From Stemphylium vesicarium (taxonomy: Eukaryota; Ascomycota; Dothideomycetes; Pleosporales; Pleosporaceae), in NCBI GenBank assembly GCA_004380135.1, contig QXCR01000034.1, forward strand, positions 310,001 to 374,000: a stretch of DNA of 64,000 nt, given 5' to 3'. Every line of letters starts with the position of its first letter. The stretch's first letter is position 1. The position numbers were made by a program, and so were the translations under genes. Positions 20,731 to 31,244 of the stretch are shown here, piece by piece. Below the pieces are notes generated by a model. The model worked only from the letters and a program-made list of their open reading frames with translations, had not been told where the DNA came from and made no database searches.

Positions 20731-23299
20731 GGCTGTAGAGAAGGGAAGTTGAGTAACCGCCGATCAGATGAGGTGCGAGATAATGATAAACTTCGGGGTC
20801 GTGGGGTCTCCAGCTCCCTATAAAGCGTCCCTCTCTTCGCTCCACTTTGGGGTGCCTGGAGTCCCCAATGCCGTCATAGCGGTACAGGCTAACCGTGGGT
20901 TGGTCACAACGCTCTTTTCCCTCCCCTATGATTCGGCGATACCACGTGCACGCCGTCTTTTTCCCAAACTCCGAAGTTAACGTCGTGGTCGTGCGTCGCC
21001 TCCGAGGTGCTTGACGACGTCATCTTTTGCATGGTGCCCGCATCCTGACTAACGGCCACTAGCTCTATCGCCATTGACAAGTTTGGCTAATCAAATGCTT
21101 GACAAGATTAAGCTATAACCAAGCGCTGCATTCCTACTGGCTGCGGGTCCTCATCGGAGCCAATTCTTGAGGCTCTAAAGCTTGGCGCAATGATTTACCG
21201 CCGACGTCAAGGTCGCTCAACGTCATTTGGATTCCGACATGTGGGGTGGTGCTAGAACTGTTGCGCGTCAGTCGCAGTCTCTGGTGGCTATCGCAGTTTC
21301 GGGACCGAGGTAGACCGACGTAGCAGATCAGATTGGAGGCTTGAAGTCTGGCACGATATGTCGTAGGAAGAATCGAAAATGAAGATAACATACGCCTGAC
21401 ATAGAATCGGGCTTGGCAAAAGAAAGCGACCATTTTCTACGCAGGTCTGCAGTCATAAACACCGTAGTCGTCGCAAAAACATATTCGTACAACGAACAAT
21501 GCTATGACAGTTGTCGGACGAAGAGCTACTGAGGTGGAATCTACCGGATAAGCCCCAGTGTTTTCTTTTCTACGCGTCTTCGGTGCAGATTCTTTGTGGG
21601 TCGTAGTGCAAATATTTGCCTCGACAATATGGGGCTCCCACTGCCGGCCAGAAACTCCGGAATTGAAGCGCTCCGCGAAACCCGCTGTCCACGTCATTTT
21701 GCCCCGGAAACAAGTCATCGGGACGAGCTCGTGCTTTCCGGGTGAGTTACCGATTGCCTCTGTGCACCCGGTACCGTCCCGACTGCGAAAGTGAAGTGTC
21801 TCACGCTAGATGACTGGCACTAAACATTTGGTCGCAACTCACGTGCTTTGGGACAATGACTAGAAGATTTGTCATGTTAGTCTTTGAGAGTATTGCTAAT
21901 GATTCAGGCCCAGGGTAGTTCTAGCCCATGGCTTCCAACTCCTCGTGCATCCGTCTTTACCGATGCGATGAAGGGCTTTACGGGCTGCCACCTTTTTGCA
22001 AGCAGCAGGCGCACCTAGCACCTTTTCGCAAATGCCTCCAGTAAAAATTAGGAAGCCGCATAAGCCTTCAATGGCGAATCGTCATTCTATACGGGTGGCG
22101 CAAAACCTTCGTAGACCTCTCGGTCCGACATCCGCGGTTCCTTCCCGATGAGCATCGGCTCTACCTACCTGTTCAGATCCAGACGACGAGCTTCCAGCGA
22201 CAGCGCGCCATCAAGGGAAATAATTACAGTGTTAGCCTTTATCTGATCGAACGTAAATGCCGTTATGCTTCCCTAACACCCTAGCCGTGGGAAAGCTGGC
22301 CGACCCGTCCATAGTCTGCTACGTCGTGGCGTCAACTCGTACCACCAATGCATACAACGATCACGACGCAAGTAAAATCTACTTCCTCGTCCGAACAAGG
22401 CAATTGTGATGAGAAGGTGTAGATTCTAGATGAAAATCACGGATACACGTCCCGTCCACTAACTCGCGGTCGTTGACAACGGTGGCTTTCAAAGGTACGC
22501 TACCCGTTAAACCGCTGTCGCGTTTTCTTTTGTGATCTACTTAGGCAATTGCTGGTTTGTCACACTCTATCTTTCGTACTACTCGTCAATGCAACGTCGC
22601 AGCATCACCACTGACAGCAGGTGTAAACGCTCATACATACGCGCATGTGCAACCTGCATGGTCCTTCAAAAGCCATAGATATTCCAGACGTGGTCCATGA
22701 CACCCCCGGTCATAAACGTCAGCGATCTAGACCAGAGCGACCAAATCCCGTGATAGCCGATCAGCGTTGCCTCTCCATCCGCCCGTAATACCCGTTACTG
22801 GGGACAGTCGAATTTACTTTTTTCGTATTTTACCTCTTGGGCGTTGGTCTGTGTTGCACAGAGGTCTAGAGTGTGGTTACTCAAACGAGTAATATGTGGT
22901 GCCAGTGTCGAAAATAGGCTCTCTAGACGGCTATGATTTCCGGTCGTATGCAAGTTGAGGACGCTATGTGTGTGTGGAAGTCTGGAAGACTTTAGGGTAG
23001 TGTACCGGTACTGCGCGGGTGGATGGGCCGAGCAGAATTGAGCGAAGAAGAGGGACATGCTGTGGATAGATTGGGGAAGATGTCAATTTGGTCAATTCAA
23101 GATCCTTGCAACTGTTGTATGGAGAAACATTTTTAGCAACTTTTGTGTTCTACTAAGTGGTGTAATGTGTTTTTGAAGTCTTCATTGGATTTTATGTACG
23201 CATGTGACGATGCTTTGGAACGGCCGACGGCGAACAGGTCTACATAAGAGTTGATAAGCATATTCCTCTTGGGCTATACGCGACTTTGTGTTGGGCGAT
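20731..23299. other. 2.6-kb gene-free region
   Basis: The longest stretch without a supported gene. It begins with the transporter promoter and ends at the PPR gene's 3' end. Base composition looks ordinary, not the AT-rich signature of RIP-mutated repeats, and I see no inverted terminal repeats or transposase fragments. Open frames of 78-99 codons (for example minus 21437-21718 and 22795-23058) have no recognised domain. Confidence 0.5.
20801..20861. promoter_or_regulatory. cluster of four CreA-type (SYGGRG) motifs upstream of the hexose transporter
   Basis: Four matches to the carbon-catabolite repressor consensus SYGGRG lie within 61 bp, 71-131 bp upstream of the transporter ATG: GTGGGG at 20801-20806 (+), CTGGAG at 20808-20813 (-), GTGGAG at 20840-20845 (-) and CTGGAG at 20856-20861 (+). 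The consensus is degenerate and single hits are common, but close pairs are the usual form of functional CreA sites. Confidence 0.5.
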
Positions 23300-26200
23300 T
23301 CACTCCTTGGGTGTAGCCAGAGAAGGTCGGTCCAGTCTCTGCCTCTTGGTCTTAGGTCTAGATCGGCCCTTCGACGCGCTGGCCTCATTGATACCTTTGC
23401 TGCTGTCTAGCAGACTCTTGAAACCTAGACTTGCACCGAGCGGACGTTGAGGCTCAGGAGGATGAGCCGCATGAGAAGATTCCGCGGGCTCAACAAGACC
23501 CAACTGCTCCTGTAGCTTTCTGTACTGTGTTTCTGGGTCCAGCTGATTGGGAGCAATATATTTCGGTCGGCTTTTGGGCTTTCCTGGTTGCTGTATTGGT
23601 TGCTCGGAGACCGGTGAAGCTGTTGTAGACCGATTGGCTATGGGTGACGCATCTGAAGGATCTGCTGCTTCGTCTCTGAGGAAGCCGAAGACGTCCTCGT
23701 CTTCAGTATCTTGAGTAGCAGCTGGAGCCATGGAAGCGGTAGATGGATCTTTGGTCTGCGGAGCTGCCGCCGTATCTGCCTCCCCTGACTGATCTCTGTT
23801 TGCATCTGCTGCGACGACATCTGCAGCGTCAAACAGCGGTGGCTGCCACCTCGTTCGCTCATCCTTGGCTTTTCTGTCTGTCTCCTCTTGCGCCCTTTTT
23901 TCCTTGTAAAGACGGCTCTTCTCTAGTGTAAGCATGAGCTGCCGTCGATTGACAACAGAAGCCAGCGCCCGCAGCAGATCAGGCTCCAGTTCTTGCTCGG
24001 TCTCCACAAGGTTCATCGCCTCTCCTATGCGCTCCATGAGCTGCGCCTTGGCGTATCCTCGTAGTAAAATACCATAAGTGAATTGATCAGGATCAGTACC
24101 CCTGTTGCGCATAATCTCAAAAACACGCTCGGCGGCTTGCACCTGGCCCGTCTTGAAAAACGATTGCATGAAGATGTTCCAGGTGTAAATGTTGGGCTGC
24201 ACCGGACCATCGGTCATATCACTGATAAGTTGAGATGCGTTTGCGAATTGTTGCTTCCCGCAAAACGCCAGGAGAAAGGCATTCCAGATTGTCGGATTGT
24301 GCACAAGGCTTGTCCAGGCGGGGCCGCCCCCCTCTGCTGCGACAGATTTGAACCTCTGGTACAAGTTGAAGACTCGCTGATTGCTCATGGCCAGCGCTGA
24401 TCGGATTTCCACTTGCAGCATCAAGTAGAGCGCTACAGGAGGTGGTGGCAGAAGAGTAGAGTCGAGCGTATTTTCATCATGCTCGTAACTGGGGTTCATC
24501 GTTCCAGAGGCGACGAAAGGCTTCAGCGGCGCTAAAGAAAAGTGTTTTGAATAGGCATCCCACAACAAGACAGAGCTATGCTCGGCTTCGGTGTCAATCC
24601 GATGGCGTACATACAGGTAGTATAGGTAATCGGTTGCTAGCCACGGGTCTTTGATTTCCTTTGCTACTTCGGAACAATGTTGTGCAAAGCTCTCAAACAT
24701 GGCTGGGTTGCTTTGCAACGTGCAACCATGTAGAAGAATCGAGTAGGTGTGCTTGTCGGGTTCTAGGTCATTGCTTTCCAGAGTGTTATAGACCTGAAAA
24801 GCAGTAGAGTAATCGCCGGCTTCCATAGCATTATGCATGACTATGTTGTAAAGAAGGATATTCATCTTGATCCCCAGATGCACTAAAGCAGCGACTACGG
24901 ATGGCGTTTGGTGAAAGTCGTGGCTTGTACTCATGCTCTTACGCAATATTGTCGCGCAAGTCCATCGTAATCTTTCACGCTCTAGCATGGCGTCCCACGC
25001 AACAGCAGTGTACCTCTTCCTAAGTTGATGAAGGCATTTCAAGGCATATTCGACTTCGCCAGCCTCCCCAAAGGCGCTTGCATAATGCAACATGGTGTCG
25101 AACCCAATGTGTGTGCGATGTTTAACCAAGCAGTCGAATAATCTTTTGAGGTCGTCGATCTCAGCTAGCTCGACCAAGTTGTATAACAGATCCTGGGAGC
25201 AGACATCTCGCTGGCCATGGCCAGCCAATGCTTTTTCAAAGATGTGCACAAACGCAGGAACAAACGACTGCCTGTGTCTCACTGGATCCCCACCCCACCT
25301 TTTATGGGAACCATACAGCTTTTTGGTATGGACCTTGGAAAGATGGCCAAGCGCATCCGCGATGGCTTCTTTCTTCTGGCCTCGTAAAAGCGGATCGTTG
25401 GACAGGACTTGTATGAATCGCACTGCACGACCGGGCTTACGATCCAGCAGGTAGATGAGCAATCGATGGGCGTACGTTTTTCGTGTGCCGACATCAAGCT
25501 CCAGCCAGCTTGTCCACAACTCATGTGTATCGACTGGGGTAAAGAGTGGAAAAAGCTTGTGGCTTAACTGAACGCATTGGGGATGATGACGTATGACCAT
25601 CTTTCGCGTGTATTTTTGTAATGAGTTGTACAGCGCGCGATCAAGGGCTGCAAAGGCCGTGTTGAGACGAAGTTTCCTAGCTGGCCCATGGGCAGCCCTG
25701 TTCAAGTCTAGGCGTGTGGAGTCCCATCGTAGCAAATTCGACACACGACGAGAAAGAGAGCGATATCGCCCTCCTTTCATTAATTCGTCTAGTGAAAGAC
25801 CAGGTGGCATCCGGGAGATGTAGTTGGAGAGTCGTGATCGTTCCAAATTCAGAACTTTGTTCCTGTTCGCGGCCCGTAAAGGCGCATTACGAACAAGTAC
25901 TGAAGCAGTCCGGTGTGTCAACGCTCGACGAACCCGAGGTCTTGAAGGGCTAGCTCCAGCTACCGCGCTTCGTTTGCCGGATGTGGTGGTCGCATACGAT
26001 CTTGCGTGTTGGCGGGCAAAGGTAGAGATGTCGGCGTAGAGGCGATTGACAGGATTTGGACGATTCCATTCCTTCTGCCAGCGACCAGGCTTTTGTTGTA
26101 TCCCTCGAGTCTCATCGATATTCTCTATCCGTTTCGGACCTTGCAGATACCCAGACGTTTTCTTCTTCTCTTTCTGTGCAGCATCGCCCCTTCCGTTCTG

Positions 26201-26317
26201 CGGCCCGCTCCTTCGTGTAATGGGTGACTCGGCGAAGACTCTCGGCGCAAGGAACGGAAGTATGGGGAGGTCCGCGCTGGCGATTAAGCTAGCATTGGGA
26301 ACACGGACTCGGGGCAT
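23300..26317 (-). CDS. pentatricopeptide repeat (PPR) protein, probably mitochondrial
   Basis: An intronless 1005-codon gene; the ATG at 26317 is the first after an upstream in-frame stop. PPR units are clear around HTYSILLHGC and, best, PNIYTWNIFMQSFFKTGQ followed by DQFTYGILLRGYAKA; more degenerate helical repeats fill roughly residues 280-760. The N-terminus is basic and rich in Arg/Ser/Ala, and the next 150 residues have many Arg-Arg pairs, in keeping with import into mitochondria. The C-terminal 230 residues are acidic then basic low-complexity sequence with a QLDPETQYRKLQEQLG segment. PPR proteins bind single-stranded organellar RNA and act in mitochondrial mRNA stability, processing or translation. 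The arrangement resembles fungal Cbp1/Ppr-type or Aep-like factors, but an orthologue cannot be named. Confidence 0.9.
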   Translation of the reverse strand: MPRVRVPNASLIASADLPILPFLAPRVFAESPITRRSGPQNGRGDAAQKEKKKTSGYLQGPKRIENIDETRGIQQKPGRWQKEWNRPNPVNRLYADISTFARQHARSYATTTSGKRSAVAGASPSRPRVRRALTHRTASVLVRNAPLRAANRNKVLNLERSRLSNYISRMPPGLSLDELMKGGRYRSLSRRVSNLLRWDSTRLDLNRAAHGPARKLRLNTAFAALDRALYNSLQKYTRKMVIRHHPQCVQLSHKLFPLFTPVDTHELWTSWLELDVGTRKTYAHRLLIYLLDRKPGRAVRFIQVLSNDPLLRGQKKEAIADALGHLSKVHTKKLYGSHKRWGGDPVRHRQSFVPAFVHIFEKALAGHGQRDVCSQDLLYNLVELAEIDDLKRLFDCLVKHRTHIGFDTMLHYASAFGEAGEVEYALKCLHQLRKRYTAVAWDAMLERERLRWTCATILRKSMSTSHDFHQTPSVVAALVHLGIKMNILLYNIVMHNAMEAGDYSTAFQVYNTLESNDLEPDKHTYSILLHGCTLQSNPAMFESFAQHCSEVAKEIKDPWLATDYLYYLYVRHRIDTEAEHSSVLLWDAYSKHFSLAPLKPFVASGTMNPSYEHDENTLDSTLLPPPPVALYLMLQVEIRSALAMSNQRVFNLYQRFKSVAAEGGGPAWTSLVHNPTIWNAFLLAFCGKQQFANASQLISDMTDGPVQPNIYTWNIFMQSFFKTGQVQAAERVFEIMRNRGTDPDQFTYGILLRGYAKAQLMERIGEAMNLVETEQELEPDLLRALASVVNRRQLMLTLEKSRLYKEKRAQEETDRKAKDERTRWQPPLFDAADVVAADANRDQSGEADTAAAPQTKDPSTASMAPAATQDTEDEDVFGFLRDEAADPSDASPIANRSTTASPVSEQPIQQPGKPKSRPKYIAPNQLDPETQYRKLQEQLGLVEPAESSHAAHPPEPQRPLGASLGFKSLLDSSKGINEASASKGRSRPKTKRQRLDRPSLATPKE

Positions 26318-26646
26318 GGGAGTACGGAGATGTCGGTGGCTTCATCGAGCCATGACGCGTTGGCTTTGGTGAGGCATCTGATGCTGCTGAGCGGCACGAA
26401 AACTTGAGAAAGTGCGCATGTGGTTGGAGGCGCTAACCGGGGAAGATCTTCGACCTCCGAGCTGTTCTCCGCAAAAGTCGCGACAAGCACTACCACACCC
26501 GCCATAATCCACCAACTTTTCAGCCTTGCACGCATTCCGGGTGATGGTATCTCGACTTGGTCGGTAAGCCATCACGTGATTCACTGCAGCCTGTCACGGC
26601 TCGGACGGCCCCATATCCTCTTCGGCGCAAACTGAAGCCTCTCACC
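26318..26646. promoter_or_regulatory. divergent promoter region of the PPR and Cwf18 genes
   Basis: 329 bp between two divergent starts. No coding exon is needed here for either gene, although an extra N-terminal exon of the PPR gene cannot be excluded. Confidence 0.5.
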
Positions 26647-27297
26647 ATGTCTTCCCACGAGAAGCTGTCGGCAGCAGCCAACGATCGAAAATCGCGCCTC
26701 GCCCAACTTAAATCGCTCAAGCGAAAGCAAGAACAAATATCAGACGCGCCCGAGGCGACCGATTCACCCTCCGCCCAACTCCAGACTGAGACGTCGCAGG
26801 CCCTCACACGCACAGAAGACGACGATGAAAAGCCCTCAATAGCAGCGACCTATCTATCCGGTCGCAACTACGACGCGACAACGCGAAACGTCAAACTGGG
26901 CTTTGACAACTTGCCCATCTCCGACCCTACAAACACACTAGAGTACAAGGCAGAGCAATTGGCGCTCGAGACAAAGGCTCAGCAAGATGCGGAAAGGGCC
27001 GAGGACAAGGGACTGGACCTGTTCAAGTTACAACCCAAGAAGCCGAACTGGGACCTCAAGAGGGATCTGGACCAGAAGATGAAGGGACTGCAAGTTCAAA
27101 CGGATAACGCCATCGCCAAGTTGGTGAGGGAGCGAGTGGAAGCGCAAAAGGCGATACGAGAGAAGCAACCAACAGACGGGAGCAATGGCGAGGAGGTGGG
27201 CATGGAGGGCAGTGAGTTGGTCGAGGCTATGCACTTGAAGGAGCAAGAAGAGGAGCGAGAAAGGAAACGGGATGCCGAAGAAGAGGATGTAAGCTGA
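26647..27297 (+). CDS. cwf18: spliceosomal factor Cwf18/CCDC12 family
   Basis: A single exon of 216 residues. The ATG at 26647 is preferred over an in-frame ATG at 26557 because family members start within a few residues of the RxxRLxxLKxLK helix. Domain marks in order are the coiled RKSRLAQLKSLKRKQ near residue 15, the conserved LSGRNYDATTRN block (family consensus FRNYxP) near residue 75, and a PKKPNWDLKRDLDQKM block followed by a long charged helix to the C-terminus. The family belongs to the Prp19/NTC-associated set and is found in activated and catalytic spliceosomes. It is short, acidic and Lys/Glu-rich, with no membrane or catalytic features. It is divergent from the PPR gene. Confidence 0.9.
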   Translation: MSSHEKLSAAANDRKSRLAQLKSLKRKQEQISDAPEATDSPSAQLQTETSQALTRTEDDDEKPSIAATYLSGRNYDATTRNVKLGFDNLPISDPTNTLEYKAEQLALETKAQQDAERAEDKGLDLFKLQPKKPNWDLKRDLDQKMKGLQVQTDNAIAKLVRERVEAQKAIREKQPTDGSNGEEVGMEGSELVEAMHLKEQEEERERKRDAEEEDVS

Positions 27298-28112
27298 GGG
27301 GTGCGATAAGCATAGGGCGGATATTTAAAGAAACCATCAGAGACGCGGCCTGCGTAAACCCTCGCGAGTACCGGAAACGCCGTCAGGAGCATCAGCTCGA
27401 GAACGCAGGCTCCGACGAAGCATGGTGAGCAATCTCAATGCGCAGAACAGGAGAAGAGTCATACTTCGACGCCGACCTCACCTAAACAAGGCGGACGCTA
27501 TAATCAAGCTACTACAACGCATCCTTTGTTCTTCATTCAAATGTGGCCCGCTTGCTAGTGAGAAGATAAGGCTCCTCGGCTACCACGCGCCCACCCACCC
27601 TTTACTTGAAACCATGTTTTAGCACATACTTTTCCCATTGCTCTCCCGTATCAGCTTGTTTCCACATATCCATCCCACTAGCAATGCCCTTTCTACCAGC
27701 CTTCCAATCTCCTCTTTCCACCATCCCAAATCCCTAAATTGGAGTAGAGAATAAGTCTGGAGTCTTTGAGAGCTATGAGCGGAGCAAAACTTCCTTCCTC
27801 TGTCGAGATATGTGGTCACGTGCGCCTTGCGGCCTCTGGTCTCTCCCACTCAGCAAGCGGTGCCAATGAGATCCAGCATGCACTGGAAACTCCGGTAAAG
27901 AAACTCCGGAGGATATCATAACATCACAGCTTCATCTAAACAGGTCATATGTAACCCCGGATTACTTCCGCAAAGGTAACGAACGCAGGAGAGATGTAGC
28001 CTTGTGACGTGATCTGTATCCGAAAATTCCAAACCCTCCAAGGCAATGGGCATCGAGAAACACACTCACATGCCGCTAAGGAATGAACGCGTCATTTCAA
28101 GGAGGCCATAAT

Positions 28113-28120
28113 TGACGTCA
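28113..28120. promoter_or_regulatory. CRE/ATF-type palindrome TGACGTCA
   Basis: A perfect 8-bp CRE palindrome, the site of Atf1/AtfA-type bZIP factors, 267 bp upstream of the small secreted protein ATG. Function is inferred from the motif alone. Confidence 0.4.
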
Positions 28121-28301
28121 ACAGCTTCCGGGCAGCCGTTCGCTGCCCAGTCTTGAGTAACCCTGGCCGGAGTATCACTCTGGTACTATCCGAAACAATG
28201 AAAAAAATGACGATAACACAACATTTTATTCCTTGTGACACAATTAGTACTCCTTGAATCTTGGGTATGTTGTTTCTATCCCGAGTCTCCGGGGCGGTAT
28301 T

Positions 28302-28307
28302 TATAAA
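28302..28307 (+). promoter_or_regulatory. TATA box of small secreted protein gene
   Basis: TATAAA within TATTTATAAAGG, 80 bp upstream of the ATG at 28387, a normal distance for a strong fungal core promoter. Confidence 0.6.
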
Positions 28308-28386
28308 GGGCAACAAGTGCGCTGTTACTCTGGCCCACACATATCATCTTCACTGAGTCTACCAAACTTCATCTGTGCCTCCAAAG

Positions 28387-28720
28387 ATGCGCCTCATTCA
28401 GTTCCAGACCCTTTTGCTCGTGGCAATCACAGCCGCTGCTCTACCTACACAGTCTCCATACGGACAAAGAAGCTGTCCAAGACAGCAAGCGTGTTAGTCT
28501 CCTTCCCTGGCCCCTTCCCTTCCCAACCCATGAACTTGTATATGAGATACTGACATTTACTAGCAAGTAAGTAACACGTGGTCTCTTGGCCCCGGTGGCA
28601 ACAAAGAAGAAAGGGGATTTTGACTCAATCAGCTCTTGCCAGATTTCCAATCCCAACGCTATTTGTTTGGCGATTACCGATCCTTGGGAGTATATCGGAG
28701 AGTTTTGCACGGTTGCTTAA
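28387..28720 (+). CDS. small secreted cysteine-containing protein (candidate effector)
   Basis: Exon 1 is 28387-28490 and the last exon 28633-28720. Joined directly they give 63 residues; with a 3-nt microexon CAA (28565-28567) they give 64. The first 18-19 residues are a clear signal peptide with a Leu/Val/Ala core (LLLVAITAAAL) and a plausible AAA-L cleavage region. The mature part is about 45 residues with four cysteines (RSC, SC, AIC, EFC), enough for two disulfides. The 142-nt interval has GTGTTA at its donor and CAATCAG at its acceptor, but it also contains CTGAC..ACTAG followed directly by CAA and GTAAGT, so it looks like two consecutive introns of 74 and 65 nt. Without splicing the frame stops after 36 codons. 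No family is recognised. Size, secretion and cysteines match fungal effector or antimicrobial peptides; that role is a hypothesis. Confidence 0.6.
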
Positions 28721-29817
28721 CTACCTAGGTAGAGCATCATATCTAAGAGGCGGCTGAACATGCATGTTCTATTGGTGGCCGATTTCTTATGATCTAGAAG
28801 ACAAGAGGCTCCTGGAACCAGATATTGTTTCTTTACAGTGCTTGAGAATGCAATGGCGAGTTTACTGGGCTGAATGGCGATATTCCAGTGGCATTTTCAA
28901 CGGCGCAAAGTATACTAATTACCGTACGGCTGCAATACGATGGATTGGGTACGAGATTGTACACACTGACATTTTCGTGGAGAACACCCCTGTGTTGACC
29001 TTGGAATCGGTCGAATCTCAGTTGACGGCTAGTCAGCGCCCTATTTGCTTCCAGTTCAACCTACTTAATATTTGTAAATGTTTCTGTACGTGTCTGTTCT
29101 ACTCTACAGAAGGCGATACTCTTTTCAGTCAACTTTAAGGTGTCTCCATGGTAAACCATTTGTCCGGCTATGCAAGCCGGCCACGGTCAGAGGCACCTGC
29201 ATCCGCAAGTGTAGGCGCTAGCAGCACCTAGACTTTGATCATCACCAAAGCATCAAACAAAACGACCATGATGTACCTTGTCGCCAGGAGACTATTTGGG
29301 GATAGTTCATGGCATTTCATGGTCCTTGGCGGCCGGTTTGGTGACCTGACTCGACAATTAGACGTCAGCGTAGTAAGCTCGGTCAGGCGGCTGGAGTACG
29401 CCGTGAGGGATGTCCAGAGAAGCCGTTCTGCAGTGGTTCGGCATTGAAAATGTATGCACGGCCAATTGAGAGTAGATTGCGGATGATGACGGTAATGGGG
29501 AATGCTCTTCGTCTGTCAGGTGCTAATGGCGAAGGTACCATCGGGGCGTCGGTTATTCTTTGCCGCCTCTCCAAAAAGGAAACGACCTCGGCATCTCCAC
29601 ACGCTACACACATTGCGGAGGCGGGGATCAACCGTCGCGCTATACATTATCATGGGGCGCGTCTTCCTGCTGCCGGGTGGATTCATTTCGAAAGAACCAC
29701 CATAATTCATTTGTAGAATCATCTGTTGCTTGCAGTCGCCGTTCATCCCCCTATTTGAGCTCCTCCTGCACCCCACACAAGCTTTCCACTACCTAGGTAC
29801 CCTCTGCAACCGCAATC
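28721..29817. other. 1.1-kb intergenic region, no gene seen
   Basis: 3' flank of the small secreted protein and 5' flank of the thiolase. A 124-codon frame at 28764-29138 has unusual Trp/Tyr content and no family match or promoter. I do not call it a gene. Confidence 0.45.
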
Positions 29818-31244
29818 ATGGTCCGCGAGAAGCAGCCCGTCTATGTTCTCGGCGTGGGAATGACCAAGTTCATCAAGCCTCGCGGTAAGGTGGACTACCC
29901 AGAGCTCGGCTTCGAAGCTGGTGTGAAAGCCATGCTGGACGCGCACATTAACTACGACGACGTCGACCAAGGTGTCGCATGCTACTGCTATGGCGACTCG
30001 ACATGTGGACAGCGCGTCTTTTACCAATTTGGCATGACTGGTATCCCCGTATACAATGTCAACAACAACTGCTCGACTGGTTCGACGGGTCTATATATGG
30101 GACGGAACATGATTGCACACGGAGCTGCGGACTGTGTGCTAGTTGTGGGCTTTGAGAAGATGTTCCCAGGAAGTCTACAGTCATTCTTCCAGGACAGGGC
30201 AAACCCGACGGGTACGACGAGCCTGATGATGAAGGAAACCAGGGGCGTTACGAAGGCACCAGGTGCTGCGCAGATGTTTGGCAACGCTGGACGTGAACAC
30301 ATGGAGAAGTAGGTCAATACCTACTACGGGGAGTTTGACAGCGTGCTGACAGCCTCAATAGATACGGCTCCGAACTCAGAGACTTCGCAGAGATCGGCCG
30401 CGTCAACCACGCCCACTCCAAGAACAACCCCTACTCGCAATTCCAAGACGAATACACCCTTGATCAAATCATGAACGCCCCTATGATTCACGAGCCTCTC
30501 ACAAAACTTCAATGCTGCCCGACCTCCGACGGCGCCGCTGCCACAGTTCTCGTCTCACAAGAGTTCCTCGACAAGCGTCCTGAGCTCAAAGACCAGGCTA
30601 TTTTGATCGCCGGCCAGAGGCTCGCGACCGATACACCATCGTTGTTCAACCGCAGCGCCATTCAACTAGTAGGATACAGCATGAGCGAGTTGGCTGCTCG
30701 AGAAGCGCTTGAGGAGGCCAAGGCATCACCAGACGATGTCAAGGTCTGCGAACTCCACGACTGCTTCTCCGCCAACGAGATGGTCACCATTGAAGCTCTA
30801 GGTCTCGCACCAAAAGGCAAAGCGCACGAGCTTATTCGCAAGGGTGGTATAACCTACGGAGGTAAAGTCGTCATCAACCCTTCAGGTGGTCTCATCTCTA
30901 AGGGCCATCCTCTCGGCGCCACCGGTCTTGCTCAATGCGCCGAGCTTGTTTGGCACATGCGCGGATGGGCCAACAACCGCTCTACCAAGGACACTAAGGT
31001 TGCTCTGCAGCATAACTTGGGCCTCGGTGGTGCAGTCGTCTGCACTGTATATAAGAGGCATGATGGAAGTGCCGCGACGGATAAGACAAACGAGGAGATT
31101 GCCAAGATCACCGGGTTGGGTTACAATCCTGCAGTAGTGGCGAAGGGATTCACAAAGGAGCAGGTGGATGCTGTGAGGAGTAAGAAGTCGAGGAGCGAAT
31201 GGGCACTGCAGGATACGCAAGAGAAGGTTCAGGCTCGATTCTAG
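29818..31244 (+). CDS. SCP2/SCP-X type thiolase (3-ketoacyl-CoA thiolase-like)
   Basis: Exons 29818-30308 and 30362-31244 (53-nt intron) give 457 residues. The N-terminus reads PVYVLGVGMTKF, as in SCP-X thiolases. Acyl-accepting Cys85 lies in NVNNNCSTGSTGL, the His-region motif is ELHDCFSANE, and the C-terminal GGLISKGHPLGATG carries the catalytic glycine-histidine block. There is no fused SCP2 lipid-transfer domain; the tail is a short charged extension. The family cleaves 3-ketoacyl-CoA, particularly branched or sterol side chains, in peroxisomal beta-oxidation. The protein ends Ala-Arg-Phe, which has PTS1 positions 1 and 2 but phenylalanine instead of Leu or Met, so peroxisomal import by this signal is uncertain. 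Confidence 0.93.

Larger units (their letters stand above)
27298..28386. other. 1.1-kb intergenic region; promoter of small secreted protein at its right end
   Basis: No conserved gene is seen in the left 800 bp. The right end holds a palindromic TGACGTCA (28113-28120) and a TATAAA box (28302-28307) upstream of the secreted-protein gene. Confidence 0.5.

Noticed and set aside
28764..29138. 124-codon plus-strand open frame, Trp/Tyr-rich
   Set aside because: No signal peptide, domain, promoter or splice context; it overlaps no conserved feature. Left open but not called.
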